From: Orientallactaga sibirica
Taxonomy: Eukaryota; Chordata; Mammalia; Rodentia; Dipodidae
Direction: 5' to 3'
Assembly (NCBI GenBank): GCA_036365145.1
Contig: JAEOAD010000001.1
Coordinates: forward strand, 106,517,001-106,581,000
Length of the DNA stretch: 64,000 nucleotides
Shown here: in pieces, positions 11,806 through 60,811 of the stretch
Position numbering within the stretch: the stretch's first letter is position 1
Layout: each line of letters starts with the position of its first letter
Position numbers and translations under genes: made by a program
Notes under the pieces: model-generated
Told to the model about the DNA's origin: nothing
Database searches by the model: none
Seen by the model: only the letters and a program-made list of their open reading frames with translations

Positions 11806-12539
11806 TTAAATAATTTCTTAAAAACAAATTGCACTTTTGTTTTCTGAAGATTTAGCTTAATCACCCATCCATATTGCAGAGCTGTGCAGTTCTCAAAGTT
11901 CTTTTCCACGCGTTATCCTGTTTAGCTCAGAGAACTACTCTCCAAGGTAGGGCTTCACCCTCTAGTTGTGGATGAGAACGTTAAGCTCATCTTCCAAGTC
12001 CAGACAAGAGCCTTTCCCGGCTCTCCGCTCCCTGGTGGCCTCAGATGGAGGAGGGGTAGATAGATAAGGGAGTCTCTGCTACAGCAGTGACAGAGACAAA
12101 CACAGTGTATCCATGGCACATTCAGAGGCTGAAGGAACATTGTCCAGACTGTCAAGAAAATTCCACAGTGATCTATCAAGTCGTGTCGTTTTTCCTCCTC
12201 CCCACACCTTTACTGCATTTAACAGAGAACACAACGACTTGAGTTCTATTCTATTGCTCTGATTCACTTAGACAGCAGAAGGAGAATGAGGAGAAGCCCA
12301 GGTCCCCAGCTAAGCGTCTGGCAAATCACACACAAACTGATGGATAGATCTTGTTAAAGCATACGAATGCAAAGAAATTGAAATAGGACTTTTACCCTCT
12401 TACTAAACTAGCATACCTTCTCACTTGGGGGAGACAGCAGAGGCATATTAAGGGCACTCCTGGAGAGAGTTTAAATCCCAGCTCCACTGTCTAGCACTGT
12501 CCTGGGAAAATGATTTCAGACGAGACTGGGCACGTTCAC
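11806..12539. other. Unique intergenic DNA
   Basis: No gene seen. A short phrase, tgggaaaatgatttca, recurs at 12503 and 12557. Confidence 0.4.
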
Positions 12540-12599
12540 GGTGGTATGCTATAGACTGGGAAAATGATTTCAAATGTTCCTTTTCTCTCATAGTGGCGG

Positions 12600-13150
12600 T
12601 CTGAGCCCCACTCAAAGTAATTAATTAAGAGTTTCCTGTCCATCTTGTTGCACTTGACTTTAATTTCATTGTGTTCCTTAGTTTTTTCAGTACCAGGCAT
12701 GTATTCCCTCCCCTAGAGAGGGTCTTCAGTCCAATTAGGGAGCAGTTGGTTTCCCCAAGAGCTGACATGCCACTATTGCACCCTTTCAGTCATTGGGCCT
12801 GTCTGGCCAAACTTGAGTTTTCCAGTGTTCACTGTTTTCACTGCTGATGACTTCTGTTTCCCATACGGCTGCATGCAGTACAGGTCTACAGGGAGAAGGT
12901 TTTCTGTTCAGCACCAGCTTGCTTTCTCAGTAACCTTGCCTCTCAGGCAAGAGATGTCTTCAGCAATAGGGCCTTACCATCTTGTTTCTCAAGGGAAACC
13001 AAGGGCCTTGGCAATAGCCTTTAATGTTTTGGAGGGCTACCAAGACCTCCTTGGCCAACAACTCACTGGAAGGTATCCCATTCCAGGCACTGAACATTTT
13101 CTAGTAACAGTCTATAGCTTCTGGATGTGCCATTATTCAAAGAAGTAGGT
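12600..13150 (-). mobile_element. L1 3'-UTR-like fragment, minus orientation
   Basis: Text such as aggcatgtattccctcccct and ccaattagggagcagttggt resembles the complement of rodent L1 3' regions. A 111-codon plus-strand ORF inside it has no known counterpart. Confidence 0.45.
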
Positions 13151-14015
13151 TTACATAGGTCTTATTCAGACTATCTTGAATTTTGATTGACCCTCCCCCT
13201 GCCCTTTTTTTATGCATTCTCTTCCCATGGCCTCCCTTAGGCCTTTCCCCTCCCTGTAATCCCTTATCATCACAAAAGGAAAATAAAACTTTCTTAAAAT
13301 ACAAAAGCAATACAGTCTGCTGTGCTTAATTTTTTTACCAGAATATCTCCTAAGTGCCACTTTGCTTTCTAAGCAAATACAACATTGAGAAAACTTATAA
13401 AACACATCATAGCACCTCTAAGGGCAAACTCCGTCCCTGCACATAGCTACTTTCCTTGTGCTGAGAGCAAGGACCCAGAATCGCCCCCAGTGCTTTGTAA
13501 CTTCCTTATGAGATGGCTGACTCTGCAACAGAGAACCATAGCTCTTTGGATCTCACCTGTATATGAATGTGGTCCTTACCACCCCACTCCATCCCATGCC
13601 ATCTCCCCACCCTGAAAATTTGTATCATTTCTGCTGCTTATATCCACAGGCTGTCATCCTCTGTGCCATGACTCTTACCTGCTATGCATCTGAAAAGCTG
13701 AGGCTAATCTGAAAAATAAAGTCTTGGTATATCCTAATAGTTTCCTAAGATGGATTGGCTTTAAGGAAAAATCCAAACATTTGATAAGTCACCTAACTTA
13801 AGCCAGGCCTGGTGGCACAGAGAGTCTGAAGCAGGAGGCTTGTAATTTTTAGGCTTGCCTGGGCTACTGAGTGACTTCAAAGCCAGCCTGGGCAATTTAA
13901 TGAGACCCGGGGCAATTGAATGAAAAATTGAAAGAGGACAGGGGATATGTAACTCCGTGATAGACACTTGCCTAGCATGCGTGAAGCCCTAGGTTCAATC
14001 CCCAATATCACAAAA
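13151..14015. other. Intergenic DNA with old SINE pieces
   Basis: Unique up to 13800, then a decayed B1 (13800-13925) and an ID-like head (13940-14015). No gene seen. Confidence 0.45.
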
Positions 14016-14109
14016 AGGTCAATGTTAGATGATATATGAATATGCTATTTTAAAATTAGAGCAGTCTTTCAACTACTCCATAAAGTCCTGTCCCTTTTAT
14101 CCTACCCAC

Positions 14110-14152
14110 CACACACGCACGCACACACGCGCGCGCGCGCACACACACACGT
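14110..14152. repeat. CA/CG alternating purine-pyrimidine run
   Basis: (AC)n interrupted by (CG)6, a sequence type that favours Z-DNA. Confidence 0.85.
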
Positions 14153-14208
14153 AGCAATTGCTGTGACTTGGGGACTTACTATAGTTCCTTCTTTAAAAAA
14201 TAGATTCA

Positions 14209-14361
14209 TGCCAGGCATGGTGGCACCCGCCTTTAATCCCAGCACTCGGGAGGCAGAGGTAGGAGGATGGCAGTGAGTTTGAAGCTATCTTGAGATTACA
14301 TAGTGAATTCCAGGTCAGCCTGAGCTGGAGTGAGATCCTACCTCGGAAAAAAAAAAAAAAA
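14209..14361 (+). mobile_element. B1 SINE
   Basis: Near-consensus, poly(A) tail 14347-14361. Confidence 0.85.
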
Positions 14362-14368
14362 TTCACAA

Positions 14369-14605
14369 GGCTGGAGAGATAGCTTAGAGGTTAAGGTGCT
14401 TGCCTGTGAAGCATAAGAATTTATGCTCAAACTTCCAGGTCCCATGTAAGCCAGAGGCAGTGACACAAACGTGCAATGTCACACATGCACACAAGGGCGT
14501 GCACGTGTCTGGAGTTTGTTTGCAATGGCTGAAGGCCCTGGTGTGTCCATTCTCTGTCTCTCTCTGTGCCTTTCTTTCTCTCTCAAATTAATAAAATAAA
14601 ATATC
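14369..14605 (+). mobile_element. DIP SINE
   Basis: Follows the B1 tail directly. Body has the longer subtype segment, diverged. Confidence 0.8.
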
Positions 14606-15061
14606 CATATATATAAATGTTAAGCTAGTACATTTCTAATTTGACAGAATTATAAAAAAGGTTTGGAGAAACATGAGGGACCACCATGGAACGTCCTCTG
14701 TGAAACCATGCTCTTAGCCTCAAGGCCACTGGCTGGACTTCTTGTGGCCTATACTTCAATGCATAGGACAGAGGACTTCTACCGGCGTGCCATCTCCATT
14801 GCTACGGCTGAAGTGGTGTGGCAGGACATGATGGAGGAAAGAGCTTCCAGTAAGCAGAGAGAGAGGGAGAGAGAGAGGAGAAAGAAAGGGCTAAGAGCAA
14901 AATGTGTCTTCCCTTTACCTTGTGACCTACTTCCTCCCCCCACGCTCCCCCTCATTTCTGCCCCTCCCCATAATGCCATCACATTATGAGTTCATCGGTG
15001 TCTTAATCCACTCATGAGGTCAAAGGCCTCACAATTCAGTCACCTCTTCTAATGGTTCATA
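14606..15061. other. Unclassified intergenic DNA
   Basis: Contains a 108-codon plus-strand ORF (14663-14989) with a GA-rich low-complexity core; no known product. Probably an old repeat. Confidence 0.35.
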
Positions 15062-15420
15062 TTGTCTTTTGACAGGAGCTAGAATCACCTGTGAAGGGTT
15101 ATGCCGATTGCACAAGCTCTGGCTATGCCTGTGAGGGTTGTTCTTGATTAGGTTGAGGTGGGAAGACCCACCTTAACTGTGGGCGGCACCATTCAATGGG
15201 CTGGAGTCCTGGACCGTAGGAAAAGGAGAGAGCTGTCTGAGCACCAGCCTTCATCACTGTCTGCTTCCTGTGGGCTGAACGTGACCAGCTCTGCCTCAAG
15301 CTCCTGCCATTAGCCATGCTTTCCCTGCCAACCGGGAACTGCAAGCTGAAATAAACCCTTCCCCAGACTAATTTTCTGTCAGGTATTTTTGTCTCAGCAA
15401 CGAGGTTAAGTAATACAGCT
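15062..15420 (+). mobile_element. Unclassified rodent repeat with AATAAA near its 3' end
   Basis: Shares with 40765-41121 an ordered set of phrases: gcctgtgagggt, gaatcacct, then gctgaaataaaccc and gttaagtaatac. LTR or old retroposon, not decided. Confidence 0.5.
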
Positions 15421-15809
15421 CTTGATGCCTAGGTCCACCAAGCCTTCAGCACCTGAGCCTTTGTGGGGGGTGTGGGGGAGACTCTGTTCAAACCATTGCC
15501 CCATGTGAGCTGGAATTTGAATTGTTCTCTTTCAGATCTTCCTGACTTGACCGACCTGGTAAATAAAAGCTCATGTAAACAGGAGGAAGCAAGTGGCGAG
15601 TGTAGACGTCAGCGGATTCCAGAGGCTCTAGATTCCACTCTGGACTGTTCAGTGATCTGTAGGCATCCGCTCTGAGTGTACCTCTGTGGTGAGGACGAGT
15701 GAAGAGTGAAGAGAATGGAGGTGGTCTTCTGGCTTATGTCATGGTGTGGCTGACAGGCGAATTGTGTTATGACTGTGCATTGAGTACATCATTTAAAAAT
15801 CAGCAGCAG
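15421..15809. other. Unique intergenic DNA
   Basis: A 70-codon ORF (15463-15675) shows no recognisable domain. Confidence 0.35.
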
Positions 15810-16003
15810 CCAGGCGTGGTGATGCACGCCTTTAATCCCAGCACTCGGGAGGCAGAGGTAGGAGGATCACCATGAGTTCGAGGCCACCCTGAGATTACAT
15901 AGTTAATTCCAGGTCAGCCTGGACCAGAGTGAGACCCTACCTCAAAACAAACAAACAAACAAACAAACAAACAAACAAACAAACAAACAAACAAGCAAAC
16001 AAA
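15810..16003 (+). mobile_element. B1 SINE with (CAAA)n tail
   Basis: B1 to 15943, then at least 14 CAAA units. Confidence 0.88.
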
Positions 16004-16013
16004 AATCAGCAGC

Positions 16014-16205
16014 AGGAGCTAGAGAGATGGCTTAGTAGTTTAGGCATTTGCCTGTGAAGCCAAAGGACCCAGGTTCAATTCCCCGGGACCCACGTAAGCC
16101 AGATGCACAAGGAGCACATGCATCTGGATTTCATTTGCAGTGGCTGAAGGCCCTGGTGCACCCATTCTCTGTCTCTCTTCTTGCAAATAAATAAAATTTA
16201 AAAAA
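16014..16205 (+). mobile_element. DIP SINE
   Basis: Short-body subtype with AAATA tail. Confidence 0.82.
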
Positions 16206-16213
16206 AGATCAGT

Positions 16214-16590
16214 GGCAGCTCCATGCTGAACCATTGCCTGGGTGTAGGAGACAGAGCTTAAGGAAACTGAACACTTACCAAAACAGAGATCCAGAGGGTC
16301 TGAAGAGCTCATTGCTGAAGACTTAAAACTCACCCACCTGGGCTCAGAGAATTTTGTGGAAGAGGGTGTGGAAAGACTGTAAGAGTCCCAGGTTGAGACC
16401 TCATGCCCAGAGGCATTCCCTCCCCTCCAAAATACCTGACTGCTGCTCCCACAACACATAACCCACAACCCCATGGGGAATACCTGCAACCCCACTGAGG
16501 AGCGTCCCCAGCGGAATGGGGGCAGGGATGAAGGAAAAGAGGGCACCAGCACATGATGTATCCATACGAAATATATTGTTAATAAAAACA
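16214..16590 (+). mobile_element. Unclassified retroposon 3' end, copy 1
   Basis: Aligns with 56402-56765 through phrases such as ggagacaga, gactgtaagag, cccagaggcattccctcccc and ccccactgaggagcg, ending in aataaaaacaaaa. No protein signature. Confidence 0.55.
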
Positions 16591-16829
16591 AAAGAAAAAA
16601 ATACCAATCTGAAAAAACCAGCAGCAGCTATACAAGTTGCTAGGATTCGTCTCTTCAATGGAACATCTTTGTGAGAGTGGGTCCTCCAATCATTGCAAGG
16701 CGCCAGGACTTCTATAGTTTTTGTGAAAGTGGGTCACATGGTGCCTAGAAGGCATTTAACCATGTTTTCGTTTTAAAAGTCAATAAATATTTTCATACAA
16801 GTACACACTGTTGTGTGGGGGTGTGCAAG

Positions 16830-17125
16830 CACGTGTGGAGATGCACATCCTTATGTGTATGCACATGCATGTGAAGGCCAGAGGACAGCCCTGGGTGTCA
16901 CTGTCCAGAACGCCATCCAGCTCTTTTTGAAACAGGATCATTCATTGGCCTACGTTCAGCACTCAGGCTAGGCTGGCCTGTCACTGAGCACCCAGGTGTC
17001 CTGTCTCTGCCTCTCCAGCACTGCGATTGTGGCTGGTTTATTACTTGGATACTGGGGAGCAAATACAGGAACTCATCCTTAGAAGGACAAAACGTTATCT
17101 ACAGAGCCATCTACCCAGATCTTGT
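16830..17125 (-). mobile_element. Old B4-like interspersed repeat
   Basis: gaaggccagaggacagcc near the left and cagagccatctacccagatc at the right, as in the 29.28 and 32.13 kb copies. Confidence 0.45.
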
Positions 17126-18332
17126 TTCTTAAACCCACTAACTGTAATTAGTTAAGTACCCACTATATAAAATAGTTTCCGAGACTTCTAAATTCCAATT
17201 AGACACGCCAGAAGGCCTTTTCCAGCTTGCTCAACCCAGCGAGCTCTCGCTACCACCCTATTCACCCTCACTCCAATTTATACAAAATCCAAAGCCCGAA
17301 CAAGCTAGTACCACATCCGAAGAAGCACCTGCCTTTGCCATGGACATCTAGGTTTCAGGGTGAGGGATTCATCCGTGGGAGCTGCACACTGAGTGTGTTT
17401 CACAAGAGCTAGGGCATGTGGAAGTATCCATAGCACGGGGCTGGCCCAGAAACAGTGTAGCAAGGGTAATGAATTCTGCTTGGTGCAAGAAAAGTGGGAG
17501 GGTGCAGCCACCAACCCACGCTGAGTCTTTCATCACTAAAGACGAAGACTACAGTAAAATGATGGAGAGCCCATCCACTAGTTCAGTATCCTGAGCAACT
17601 GTTCCTAGTAGCTGTCTCAGTGGATCCAAAAGTTAGAATAGAATGATCTGGCACTAGGCTGGAAAGTAAGGTTTCTTCTCTGAGTCCTTTTTGGAGTGCA
17701 GTTACCATCACCACACATGGACAATGAAAAAGTGTGGCTGAAGATTCCTCAGCAAGAGTATTTCTTAAATGCATACCTCTCTCCACTTTGAAGTTTTATA
17801 AAGACAAATCTCTTAAATTAGCTTCTAACAGAGCATAGGGCGGAAGCATCTCGTGAATAGCGTTCTCAGAATCTACACGTCGGGACTTGTTCAGCACAGA
17901 GGGTCCCTCCTAAATTGCTGTCCCTTACTGAGCAGGTACTCATGAATAAAATTCTGCACTCATTAGTAAAAATAAGACTTGGCAATGTTCTTATTGGAAG
18001 AACCTCTAAAAAAGCCTTCTTTCATAAGTACACCTCCAGTTTATCTGTCCTCTCGCTATATCAACCTAAATGAAGAGCCAGACAGTATCTCTTCCGACTG
18101 GCCCTCTTTCCATATCAATTCTTTTCTCTTGTAAACATATCCCCTGGCTCCTGAAAGACCATGGATAAGGATGTAAGAAAGCTTCCCCCACCGTTAATAG
18201 GACCTGTATTCTATGCATCTTGATTTCAGGGGATATTTTCCAAGAACACTGTGACCTAACTAAAATCTATCAGAATCATTAGAGAAATGGAACTTACCGC
18301 CTTGTGGTATGTAATGTCCACCGCATATTAAC
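17126..18332. other. Unique DNA between repeats and the presumed CCDC186 3' end
   Basis: No gene or young repeat seen; could include more distal 3' UTR. Confidence 0.4.
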
Positions 18333-18338
18333 TTTATT
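18333..18338 (-). terminator. Candidate distal poly(A) signal AATAAA
   Basis: AATAAA on the minus strand, followed about 30-40 nt downstream by a GT-rich stretch (complement of 18300-18310). It is the most distal good candidate before SINE-free intergenic DNA. Confidence 0.3.
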
Positions 18339-18971
18339 CAATTCATGTCATCTTAGCACATAGTTGTTACTATAATGAAGCTGGACAAGGTGGGCAAGAG
18401 CAGACCATAATTTTGTGGAAAACTTTAAATACATCACTGGTTGTCAAGTTCAGGAAGAAATTTCCAGGTGCCCATCAGCCTGGGGTCTTCCATAAAGTGC
18501 CAAGTTTTGCTAACTACAATTTAAACTAAAGTTGAAAATGCAACATAGCACTTGGGTTAATCGTATTGGTAAGATCAAGATAAATATCGAAGACAGAAAG
18601 AGCTTAGTTTAAAAATAAATCCAAGCAATTCTACTCTGCACTGCTGACAGTCTGGAGAGTCAGCCTGTTTATCCACAGACAGGTAACAAATAATTTCAGA
18701 GGCCAATGGACATAACTTGGGAAACAGCTGTTTCCTGTTTAATAAGTACAATATATACAGAGTCCTCCTGGGAAGCATCATTTTATACAGAAGCATATTT
18801 ACAGAATGAAGGGTGTCATCAAATTAAAGAATATCTATACAATGAACATGTATGTACTACAGAAAATAAACAGGTGCCATCATCACAGTCAAAATGGATA
18901 CAGCCATGTGCACTTAAAAATAATTCTGTCCCAGAAGAAAAGTACACTTAAATATGCAACTTCAGTTTTCA

Positions 18972-18977
18972 TTTATT
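18972..18977 (-). terminator. Candidate poly(A) signal AATAAA
   Basis: AATAAA on the minus strand in unique A/T-rich sequence of the presumed 3' UTR, about 4.4 kb past the stop. Confidence 0.25.
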
Positions 18978-19776
18978 TTCCTTTTTCAATCATTTTTCTT
19001 TTCACTCTGACCATTTTTAGGTTTCTAGTGCCACCAACTGGTGTTAAAAATTAACAGTGACAAAAAATTGTTTATAAAAGGAAAAAAATGACAGCAACAC
19101 AGGTTAACAGAGTTGATATTTCCAAGGTATGACTGATATGGTTTATAAAAGTAACGTCGCGAGGGCAGCATATATTCCACTTACAAGATTAATGCTCTGT
19201 AATTTTTTTCTTCTAGTAAATCTTGGCTTAATTTTGCATGTAAAAATCTTTAGAAAACCATATACTTCAAAACAAAATCTGGACACCTGACATGAGGGAC
19301 TCGCCTTTAGGAGTGCCAAGTAAGCATCAGTCAGTCACTACACGTAAGACTCTAGTGTTGTCTTGTGGCTTTTGGATCTGTCCCCTTGTCTTTAGGAATA
19401 ACTAAGTATCAAGTTGGGACAAGTTAGGAAATGTGTACAAGTGGCATGAATACGGCAGTCTGCTCTGAGCGCCCTGGCAAGGACTTAGCATCAGAGCTTC
19501 ATGCTAGATTCTGATTTCTGGACTACCTCCTTGCCCAAGATGATGAATCCTCTTCTCAAACCAGGAATAAGGGGCTGGCATGAACTGCTCAGGTCCAAAG
19601 ACCTGGCCAGCTATTTTCATTATACTACAACTCCCGACAGGATGGGAAGTGGCTACCTGGTGTATTCACCATGATCACAGTACCTGTAGGGTACCCTGCA
19701 AGGTGGCTATTAATAATGGGATAACATGGCTAGCCGAACTGAATTACTTTAAGTGAGTATTTAGAAATCAAAACCA

Positions 19777-19983
19777 GCGCTGGAGAGATGGCTTAGCAGT
19801 TAAGGTGCATGACTGTGAAGCCTAAGGACCCTGGTTTGATTCTCCAGGTCCCACGTAAGCCAGATGCACATTGTGGTGTATGCATCTGGAGTTCATTTGC
19901 AGTGGCTAGAGGCCCTAGCACGCTAATTCTCTCTCTCTCTCCCTCTCTCTGTCTCTAATAAATAAAATCTTAAAAAAAAAATA
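19777..19983 (+). mobile_element. DIP SINE in presumed 3' UTR
   Basis: Antisense to CCDC186. Short body, A-rich tail. Confidence 0.83.
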
Positions 19984-20007
19984 AATCAAAACCAAAAAAA
20001 CAAACAA

Positions 20008-20275
20008 GGGCTGGAGAGATAGTTTAGTGGTTAAGGTGCTTGACTGAGAAGCCTAAGAATGCTTGTTCGAATCTCGAGGTCCTACATATAGCCAGACACA
20101 AAAGTGACACAAGCATGCAATGTTGCACATGTGCACAAGGAGGCACTTATGTCTGGAGTTCATTCACAGTGGCTCAAAGGCACTGGCACGGCCCATCCTC
20201 TCCCTTTCTCTCTCTCTCTCTCTCTGCCTCTTTCTCCCCCTCTCTCTCAAAAATAAAAATTTTTAAAAAGAAAGA
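20008..20275 (+). mobile_element. DIP SINE, long-body subtype
   Basis: Second DIP, 24 bp after the previous one and in the same orientation. Confidence 0.83.
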
Positions 20276-20354
20276 AAGAAAACCACCACCAAAGTTCAAA
20301 CTAATTTTTCTGTCCAAATTCAGCCTATCTTCAGTCCTTGAAATGGTGGGGGGT

Positions 20355-20514
20355 TTTGTTTGTTTAGTTGGTTTTTTCGATGTAATGTCTCACTCTAACC
20401 CAGGCTGACCTAGAACTCACTTTGTAGCCCCAGGCTGGCCTCAAATTCACAGAAATCCTCCTCCCTCTGCCTCTCAAGAGCTGGGATTAAAGGTGTGTGC
20501 CACCATGCCTGGCT
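20355..20514 (-). mobile_element. B1 SINE, sense to CCDC186
   Basis: Right end ccaccatgcctggct, poly-T side interrupted. Confidence 0.82.
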
Positions 20515-20987
20515 CTTGAAATGGTTTTAACAGACTAAAATTTGAAGTTGTATGGAAAAAAGGGACCCACAGCAAGTATTCTTTCCAACTAAAACCTAGG
20601 AAGCAAAGAAACACACAAGTTTCTTGCTCAAAGACACCAAATATTGTTAAATAACTACAAAAACCTTTGATGTTTACAACTAATGATGAGATAAAACAAA
20701 ATTTCTCTCAGGTCTCCGATTTACCCTTTCCAGATACCTGATTCTTTCTCCATACATTCAAAACTGTAATGGGCAGAAGGCCCTCAAACTCTCCACCAGA
20801 GCTGCCTGTGAGTCAGCAGAGAGCGATCTCAGATCTATAGCATCTGTATACTGCTTTACTTGGTTCTGATCAGGTTCAAAGGCTGCAGTGGGCACTGGAG
20901 GATAGAGAAAACCCAACATTTCCTTTAAAACTCAGTCAGCTGCCTCAATTTATGGGAGAAGATAGTACTATAGATAAAGTATGGCTT

Positions 20988-20993
20988 TTTATT
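20988..20993 (-). terminator. Candidate proximal poly(A) signal AATAAA
   Basis: AATAAA in the minus-strand context gttaataaaaagcc, about 2.4 kb past the stop. Two further AATAAA hexamers lie at 21353-21348 and 21329-21324, and one at 23085-23080. Confidence 0.25.
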
Positions 20994-22411
20994 AACTTTT
21001 TAAATTGTTTTATTATTAAGATTCTCCAAGTATCTGGTGGCACAAATAAGCTATTAACATGTTCCATTTTTGTCTGTAACAAATGTATGTTCCTTTTACA
21101 AGCACAGAGGCACAGCATACTGTGACTCTGGCCAGTATCTCATCTCCATTATACATTTTGTGTCTTGGAGAGAAAACTCCAGCTATTGTACCTTATGAAT
21201 CCACACCACACAATCAACCAGGAAAGATTAGTTATGTTGCTTTCTGGAGACAGATTTTTAGAGTATTACTGACTTTTAGAGCATTACAAGTATGTCTAGG
21301 AATATAAGAGAAAATATTGTAAATTTATTGCACTATTCTCATAGGTTTTTATTCTGATAAATTATTAATAAAAGAGCCAGACACATTAAGGTAAAACTAA
21401 TAATTTTTACAATTACTTAAAAATAAAACATCTTTGAATATGTATTTTCACTTTTAAGTAAAAAGGTTTTTTGGATGATAATATATAACTCAGTATTTAG
21501 GAAAAGCTGAGACTATGCTGAATTACCAAATTTTTTAGTAAAGTATCTTTTAAAACAATGTTAAGTTGAAAAAAAATGCTAAAACACATTATAAGGACAT
21601 TGCCACCAATGATCCAAACATTTAGAACCCATACAGTTCCTTTTTGCATGTTGAAGACAAGGCTGCATGTAGCCCAGGCTATCTTTGTACTCCTTATCTT
21701 CCTGCCTTCACCTCCAAAGTGCAAAAATTATCAGTGTGCCCCTCACCCAGACCCAGCTACAGTTCACACAATTTTAAGGGTATCATATCACCCCAAAACT
21801 CACTTCCTTTAAAGAGGAAAAATGCTAAAACCCAAAACAAAAATAAGGCTTGCTGCATATGACTTAAAGTGAGGTGAACACAGCACAGATTTAAGAAAAA
21901 AAAGAGTAGCTGAGCAGTTACAAGAGCTGAGAAAAAAAATCAATGACAGAACTATAGACACTATGATCCAACAATATTTAAATGTATTTTTAAATAAACA
22001 CTGTAAAAATCCAACAAGATACAACAATTTGGCTCTAAAGTTCCTTTGGTTATAGAGATATACTTTGTGTTTTAAATAAATTACAGAAATATCATATTGG
22101 GGTCCAGTATGATTATAACCATTAACTGTATCAATGATGAAGAGTGGTGATCAGATGAAATAATTCAGAGCTACTGCATAGACCAGTTCTCTGGGGAAAC
22201 TGACCCTTCATGAACAGTGTGTGTCATGACATTCACCTTTCAGACAATGGCAGTCAACTTAAAGCATGTCAGTTTCAAAGTATCCATTTTTCTGTTCAAA
22301 TAATTGAATTCATTTCATATTTTAAAAATAACTGAAGCCCACAGGAAATTTATAAGTAAAATGTTGTTTAAAAATCATATTTTAAGGAACTAAAGATTTA
22401 TTATTATTATT

Positions 22412-22564
22412 ATTTTTTTTTGGTTTTTCAAGGTAGGGTCTCACTCTAGCTCAGGCTGACCTGGAATTTGCTATATAGTCTAAGGGTGGCCTCGAACTCA
22501 TGATAATCCTCCTACCTCTGCCTCCCGAGTGCTGGGATTAAAGGCGCGCGCCACCACGCCCAGC
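22412..22564 (-). mobile_element. B1 SINE in presumed 3' UTR
   Basis: Near-consensus young B1 with gcgcgcgccaccacgcccagc end. Its A tail contains an AATAAA on the minus strand (22403-22398). Confidence 0.87.
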
Positions 22565-22807
22565 TTAGGAACTAAAGATTTTTAAAAATTCAACTATTAA
22601 CTCAAATTAAGTTCAAGTATGGAAAAAAAATGCCCTTAGACAGGTAAGGAAACCTGACAGAAATATACAATGCCTGATTACTGCTAGTTACCAACAGCTA
22701 GCTTTCCTTCTAAGTTTAGTTTTCATTAAAATTTAAACTGGAAGATTTAAAAACTCAAATGTATCCTTAAAACACAATTAAATGCTATTTTGGAGTATCA
22801 AAAGATA

Positions 22808-22925
22808 GGTTTTTTTTTTTTTTTTTTTTTTCCAGTTTTGAGATAGGGTCTTGTGAGGTTGCCATACTGGCTCTGAACTTATAAGCTCAAGAGATGCTCC
22901 TGCTTCAATCTTCCAATTATCCCAA
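22808..22925 (-). mobile_element. Old B1-like relic with 25-T run
   Basis: Poly-T 22808-22832, then gagatagggtcttgtgagg and decayed B1 sequence. Confidence 0.5.
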
Positions 22926-23349
22926 ATCAAAACAGAAAAAAAATTACAATTTTTTTTGGTGTTGCAGAAATAGTGAATTGCTGAATGATCAACACCTTTC
23001 TTTTCATGCATAATTTTAAAAGACTGAGTCATTTTTGACATTATATATTTTAAAGGGAAAATGTCTGACAAAGGGTGTTTTTATTTTAAAGCCTTGTCCT
23101 AACTATGAGAAGTTACGATGTTCAGATTCAGTCGCAGGCAACTGAACTGACTGTAGTATATCGAACAAAGGTCATCACACTTATATTTCTACTGCGTACT
23201 CAGCAATGCACCCACTCATAATAGCAATGTACCCACACATTTTTATGCAGTGAAGCAAAACAAATTGTTGACTGACTGACACACAACGCAGGGAACATTT
23301 TCCAATGACACTGGTCAGTGGCACGTGCTGCTCCATGACTCCTGTCCGA

Positions 23350-59393
<36,044 letters not shown>

Positions 59394-60146
59394 CTATAGA
59401 TCTTTGTACACACTGACACATAAAGGCCTTCCCTTGACAACAATGAGGACAGCATCCCAAGTTGGCTACAACCAGTAGGGCCACTGCAAAGTCTCACTGT
59501 CTTTCCATCTCTCGTCAGTTATCCAACTTCACTAATTTCTGTTGCAGTCTGGCATTCCCCATAATCCCCACAAGAGGTAAGACAAGCAATCATACATGTA
59601 ACTGCAAGAGTAATTTTAAAAGTCTAGCATTTCCTGCAGGGAAAGGATTCATGGCAGATTATTAGCCCAGGAGAAGGCAAGCAGTGCTGCAAACACTAGG
59701 AGGACCACCACTGACTAGACAGTAACATGCTTAACTGTGATCCAAATGCACAGAGGAGGAAGCTAAACAAGATGTAGCCCAGAGACCTAGCGCTGAACTC
59801 AAAGCCTTACAGATCTCTAACAGGAAGTAGTTTTTCACCCAGGCAGGGGTCCAGGAAGTTCCATAGTAAATTTCATACATTCTCATCAAAGTGAATCAAG
59901 TGGAGCCTATATTTCCTGCCTAGATAAATACATTAAGATTTTATTTGACAATAATAGGATACACTTTTATTGACAAAAGTGCTACTATTATGCTTACTTT
60001 ATGGAAAATTAGATAACTTCATAAATCCCCCAAGACTGATAAAAATATATAAAGTGTTCTATTTTTTATGAAAATAATTGTTAATGTCTTTGGTCAGTTC
60101 CAACAATGCATGTACAGGTTAGAGGCATTATCAAAGCTAGAATAAA

Positions 60147-60326
60147 GGTTTTTGGTTTTTTTTTTTTTTTTTTTTGGTTTATTTTCTTTTTGAGGTAGGG
60201 TTTCACTCTAGCCCAGGCTGATCTGGAATCCACTATGTAGTCTCAAGGTGGCCTCAAACTTGGGATGATCCTACCTCTGCCTCCCAAGTGCTGGGATTAA
60301 AGGTATATGCTGGCATGCCCGGCTTT
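60147..60326 (-). mobile_element. B1 SINE
   Basis: Intron 1; T-run 60155-60174. Confidence 0.84.
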
Positions 60327-60811
60327 AGATTAGACTTTTGATAGCAACTATAAAGGATTCCAGATGAGCAGTATACTGATGGAAAATAAAAGATTAAGTT
60401 TTTGCATAGGAGACAGATGCACACATACATCAAGCTGTGATGGAGATGATGGTGGGAGGAAAGAGAGATACTGAAACAGAGAAGACTGGCCAGGCTGACT
60501 CTTCAGAATATTAAGCAGAAGTGAATTTTATTAAGATGAAAAATTATAATAAAATCATACAACTTGTATATCTGATTACACTGTAGATTTCTAGCACATA
60601 GTAAGTTCTCAAATAATTGCTGAATAAAGTACAGCAATTGTAAGATAAAACTAATATTCGAGGAACTTTGTTTGGAATATAGAAGATTGAAGGGATAATT
60701 ATATGGAAGGAAAAGGAAGCCAGTTTGTCTGTTGGATACCTTGCCTGCTACTTATATTGTCCTTTGGGGCATCAATTCATCTAGTCTTTGGACTCTCAGC
60801 TACTTATCTGG

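Larger units (their letters stand above)
18333..23349 (-). other. CCDC186: Probable 3' UTR of CCDC186
   Basis: AT-rich, mostly unique DNA downstream of the stop, with no ORF resembling a known protein. It contains SINE insertions (B1 at 22.4 and 20.36 kb, two DIPs at 19.8-20.3 kb) and several AATAAA signals on the minus strand. Human CCDC186 has a 3' UTR of several kilobases (memory), and the last AATAAA of the unique stretch at 18338-18333 would give about 5 kb. The end point is a guess. Confidence 0.45.

Noticed and set aside
12813..13148. 111-codon ORF as a gene
   Set aside because: It lies within L1 3'-like sequence in the opposite orientation and has no family resemblance.
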